This document shows, in pieces, positions 61,557 to 64,000 of a stretch of 64,000 nt of DNA; positions within the stretch are counted from its first letter, which is position 1, and each line of letters begins with the position of its first letter. A program made the translations under genes and the position numbers. Under the pieces are notes generated by a model. It worked only from the letters and a program-made list of their open reading frames with translations. It did not search any database and had not been told where the DNA came from. Location of the stretch: contig NZ_JBBOPI010000002.1 in NCBI RefSeq assembly GCF_038003525.1, positions 62,001-126,000 on the forward strand, in the 5' to 3' direction. This DNA comes from Solibacillus sp. FSL H8-0538 (GTDB lineage Bacteria; Bacillota; Bacilli; Bacillales_A; Planococcaceae).

Positions 61557-62948
61557 TTATATTGTATTTATCGTAACGGTCTTCATTGTAGTAAAGAACT
61601 CTTTCGCAGCCTGCCCTTGCTCACGGGCACCAGTGCTTGAATTTTTCACTCCTCCAAACGGTGCTTGAGGTTCTGCTCCACCCGTTTCATCGTTCACTTG
61701 AACAAGCCCTACCTCACTACGATTGATAAAATCAAATGCTTTTTGAATATTGCTTGTGTAAATCGAGGCACTTAATCCAAACTCCGAATCGTTTGATAAT
61801 CGAATCGCCTCCTCGTAATCTTTTACCTTCATGACCGCTAGTACTGGTCCAAAAACTTCTTCACGTGCAATCGCCATCTCATGCGTTACATTCGTAAAAA
61901 TCGTAGGATCAATGTAGTATCCCTCTGATTTATCCTTTGTAGGGCCACCGCCAAATACAAGGTCAGCTCCTTCAGATTTTGCCTTTTCAATCGCCGCTAA
62001 AATATCCTCATATTGCCCTATAGATGAAACAGGGCCCATCGTAATACCAACTTCGATTTTCTTCGCTTCTGCGATTAAATGCTCTAAGGCTTCTTTATAA
62101 ATGGCTTCTTCGATGTACACTCGACTAGTGGCAGTACAACGTTGACCCGTTTGCTTCATCGCACCTTCAATTGTCAATCTGGCAGCTAATTTTAAATTGG
62201 CGTCTGCTAAAATGATGGCAGCATTTTTCCCACCTAGCTCAAGTTGGATTTTTTTATTCGTAGGTCCAGCTGTATTTAATATACTTTGCCCTACACCATT
62301 AGAACCCGTAAACGTAATCGCTTTGACTTCAGGTGCTTCCAGTATAACTTGCCCTACCTTTGAGCCACGCCCTTGCACAACGTTTAAAACGTTTATTGGC
62401 ATGCCTGCTTGTTCAAATAGTTCACCAATTAGCTTACCCGTTAAAGCCGTTTCAATGGAAGGCTTCCAAACGACGGTATTGCCATACACTAATGCAGGAG
62501 CAATTTTCCACAAAGGGATGGCAACAGGGAAATTCCACGGTGTAATGGCTGCCACAACACCAAGGGGCACACGCTTTGTGTACAATACTTTTGCTTCACT
62601 AGCAGAAGGTAATACTTCACCTGTTGCACGCATTCCTTCTTGTGCGTAGTAACGTAAAATGGACGCACCACGTTTAACTTCACCAATCATTTCATTTTTC
62701 GTTTTACCCATTTCACGCGAAGCAGTTTCTGCCACTTTATCGATATTTTGTTCAAGTAAGTCAGCCATCACGCGTAAAATTTCTCCACGTGCTACGGATG
62801 ATGTATTTTTCCAGCCTTCAAATGCTGCCTGAGCTGCTGAAACGACTGCTTTCGTTTCATCCAGTGTTAATAGCTCTACTTGACCGATACATTCAGATGG
62901 TTTTGCTGGATTAAATTGTTCACGAATTTCTCGAATGATTGTTGTCAT
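61557..62948 (-). CDS. NAD(P)-dependent aldehyde dehydrogenase
   Basis: A 463-aa aldehyde dehydrogenase. Catalytic Glu in LELGGKNAA and Cys in GQRCTATSR, the cofactor-binding ITFTGSNGVG, and the family stretch GVVAAITPWNFPVAIPLWK. Closest in pattern to semialdehyde dehydrogenases such as alpha-ketoglutaric or succinic semialdehyde enzymes. It lies 74 bases downstream of an aminotransferase gene in the same direction, so the pair probably converts an amine to an acid via the semialdehyde. GGAGGTG precedes the ATG. Confidence 0.92.
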   Translation of the reverse strand: MTTIIREIREQFNPAKPSECIGQVELLTLDETKAVVSAAQAAFEGWKNTSSVARGEILRVMADLLEQNIDKVAETASREMGKTKNEMIGEVKRGASILRYYAQEGMRATGEVLPSASEAKVLYTKRVPLGVVAAITPWNFPVAIPLWKIAPALVYGNTVVWKPSIETALTGKLIGELFEQAGMPINVLNVVQGRGSKVGQVILEAPEVKAITFTGSNGVGQSILNTAGPTNKKIQLELGGKNAAIILADANLKLAARLTIEGAMKQTGQRCTATSRVYIEEAIYKEALEHLIAEAKKIEVGITMGPVSSIGQYEDILAAIEKAKSEGADLVFGGGPTKDKSEGYYIDPTIFTNVTHEMAIAREEVFGPVLAVMKVKDYEEAIRLSNDSEFGLSASIYTSNIQKAFDFINRSEVGLVQVNDETGGAEPQAPFGGVKNSSTGAREQGQAAKEFFTTMKTVTINTI

Positions 62949-63022
62949 AAAACACCTCCAGGAGTTATTCCTACACGATTTTCATTATTTTTTATTTCTT
63001 TTGGAATCCCACTAATCATCGC

Positions 63023-64000
63023 TCACCCTTCTTTCTCAACAATTGTTTTACGTACATGTTCAAATGTCTCGTCTAAAATACGTAACATTTCATTTAGTTC
63101 TGCTTTAGATAAAATTAGGGGTGGCGAGAAGACAACTGTATCTTGATCGTACGTAACCGTTCGTAAGATTAAGCCCCGTTTCATTGTTTCTTGTACGAAA
63201 ATCGGGCTAAGTAATGTCTCGAAAAGCTCGCCTGTCTCACGGCTTTTTACTAATTCAATCGCTCCGAGTAATCCAAGGGTACGAACGCGTCCGATAAAGC
63301 TATATTTTTCTCGGAGTGCTTTGAAGCCTTCTAACATCGCTTCACCCATATTTGCTGCATTTTCGACAAGCTTTTCACGCTCAATAATTTCAATATTTTT
63401 CAACCCCACTTGGCAGGCAAGTGCATGACCACTGTACGTATAACCGTGCATTAATGTACCTTTTGAAAGCTCACAATACTCTTGATGGATTTTTTCTGAA
63501 ATCACCACTCCACCAAGTTGCACATAACCGCTGGATACACCTTTTGCAAACGACATCATATCAGGTACTACGCCGTAATGCTCCATGCCAAAAAATTTAC
63601 CAGTACGACCAAAGCCAGTAATTACTTCATCTGCAATGAATAAAATACCGTACTCATCGCATATTTCCCGCACTTCTTTAAAGTAATCTTTTTGCGGGAT
63701 GTTTACGCCTCCCGCACCTTGTACAGGCTCTGAAATAAATGCTGCAACGGTTTCAGGTCCTAGCGTTTCAATCGTTTCACGTAAATTACGCGCGGATTGA
63801 TTGTATACATAGTGGAAATCAGGTGCATGTGATTTCGTAAAGTCACGGAATGCTTGTAAACCTGTCGCATTTGTTGCCCCCATTGCCACACCGTGGTACG
63901 ACTGCGTACGTGAAATAATTTTTTGACGCTCCGGCTGCCCTTTTAGTAACCAATAATGACGTGCTAATTTAATCGCGGTGTCATTCGATTCCGAACCACC
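63023..64000 (-). CDS. Class III aminotransferase, cut by window end
   Basis: The C-terminal ~325 codons of an omega-amino-acid:pyruvate/amine aminotransferase, open to the window edge. GGSESNDTAIKLARHYW (substrate/PLP region), FIADEVITGFGRTG (PLP-ring Asp) and the PLP-lysine in SFAKGVSSGY are present. The frame runs past the internal ATG at 63889, so the true start lies outside. With the aldehyde dehydrogenase it fits catabolism of beta-alanine, GABA, taurine or a polyamine. Confidence 0.93.
   Translation of the reverse strand, partial: GGSESNDTAIKLARHYWLLKGQPERQKIISRTQSYHGVAMGATNATGLQAFRDFTKSHAPDFHYVYNQSARNLRETIETLGPETVAAFISEPVQGAGGVNIPQKDYFKEVREICDEYGILFIADEVITGFGRTGKFFGMEHYGVVPDMMSFAKGVSSGYVQLGGVVISEKIHQEYCELSKGTLMHGYTYSGHALACQVGLKNIEIIEREKLVENAANMGEAMLEGFKALREKYSFIGRVRTLGLLGAIELVKSRETGELFETLLSPIFVQETMKRGLILRTVTYDQDTVVFSPPLILSKAELNEMLRILDETFEHVRKTIVEKEG

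Overview
The window looks like part of a large, mosaic plasmid (or plasmid-derived region) of an AT-rich, low-GC Gram-positive spore-former, most likely Planococcaceae/Bacillaceae of the Lysinibacillus-Solibacillus type. Support for this: AGGAGG-type ribosome binding sites with frequent GTG/TTG starts; typical Bacillales families (YtpP-like thioredoxin, DUF2089, DUF1659/DUF2922/YvrJ, DUF3889, SwrC-like RND pump, DegV, SpoIIP-like protein); and two plasmid replication primases, an iteron origin with a large initiator, and a ParA/ribbon-helix-helix partition pair. The genus is inferred from gene content only.

Layout. 0-6.7 kb: D-serine dehydratase with a divergent XRE-cupin regulator, a thioredoxin, a DUF2089 operon and a metallophosphoesterase. 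7.4-10.1 kb: a visibly more GC-rich block with an AcfC-like binding protein, a Yx(FWY)xxD lipoprotein and an ECF sigma/anti-sigma pair. 10.1-13.9 kb: decayed DNA, a PhzF protein and an IS256 remnant. 13.9-22.3 kb: a complete kdpFABC operon with divergent kdpDE. 22.3-30.3 kb: an ABC transporter, a DinB protein, a cloverleaf-forming repeat, a DUF1659/DUF2922/YvrJ cluster with a tyrosine recombinase and an amidase, and an esterase. 30.3-34.4 kb: an ECF sigma/SpoIIP-like pair between two decayed parA copies, then DegV. 34.8-45.7 kb: first replication primase, small metabolic and zinc-ribbon genes, a broken IS3 element, and parA with its ribbon-helix-helix partner. 45.9-49.0 kb: a 48-repeat CRISPR array with type II-A features and no intact cas genes. 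50.7-56.5 kb: a SwrC-like RND pump and a chemotaxis receptor. 57.0-61.1 kb: second replication primase, iteron origin and initiator. 61.6-64 kb: an aldehyde dehydrogenase and a class III aminotransferase cut by the window end.

The most striking unexplained structure is a set of nine dispersed arrays of direct 8-bp repeats (TATAYNNN, about 55 units). They lie at 0.2, 30.7, 32.7, 36.7, 36.8, 37.3, 45.7, 45.8 and 50.3 kb. Two flank the intact parA promoter. Two others sit immediately upstream of decayed parA copies, where the gene has rotted but the seven-unit array is intact. They look like multi-copy centromeres and operators for the ParA/ribbon-helix-helix pair, maintained after repeated plasmid fusion or segmental duplication.

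A second theme is decay. The CRISPR array keeps a plausible type II-A leader end, and behind it lies a broken gene in the position expected for csn2. Several short repeat families and duplicated segments record repeated recombination. The two paralogous primases, only one of them beside an iteron origin, fit a cointegrate history.
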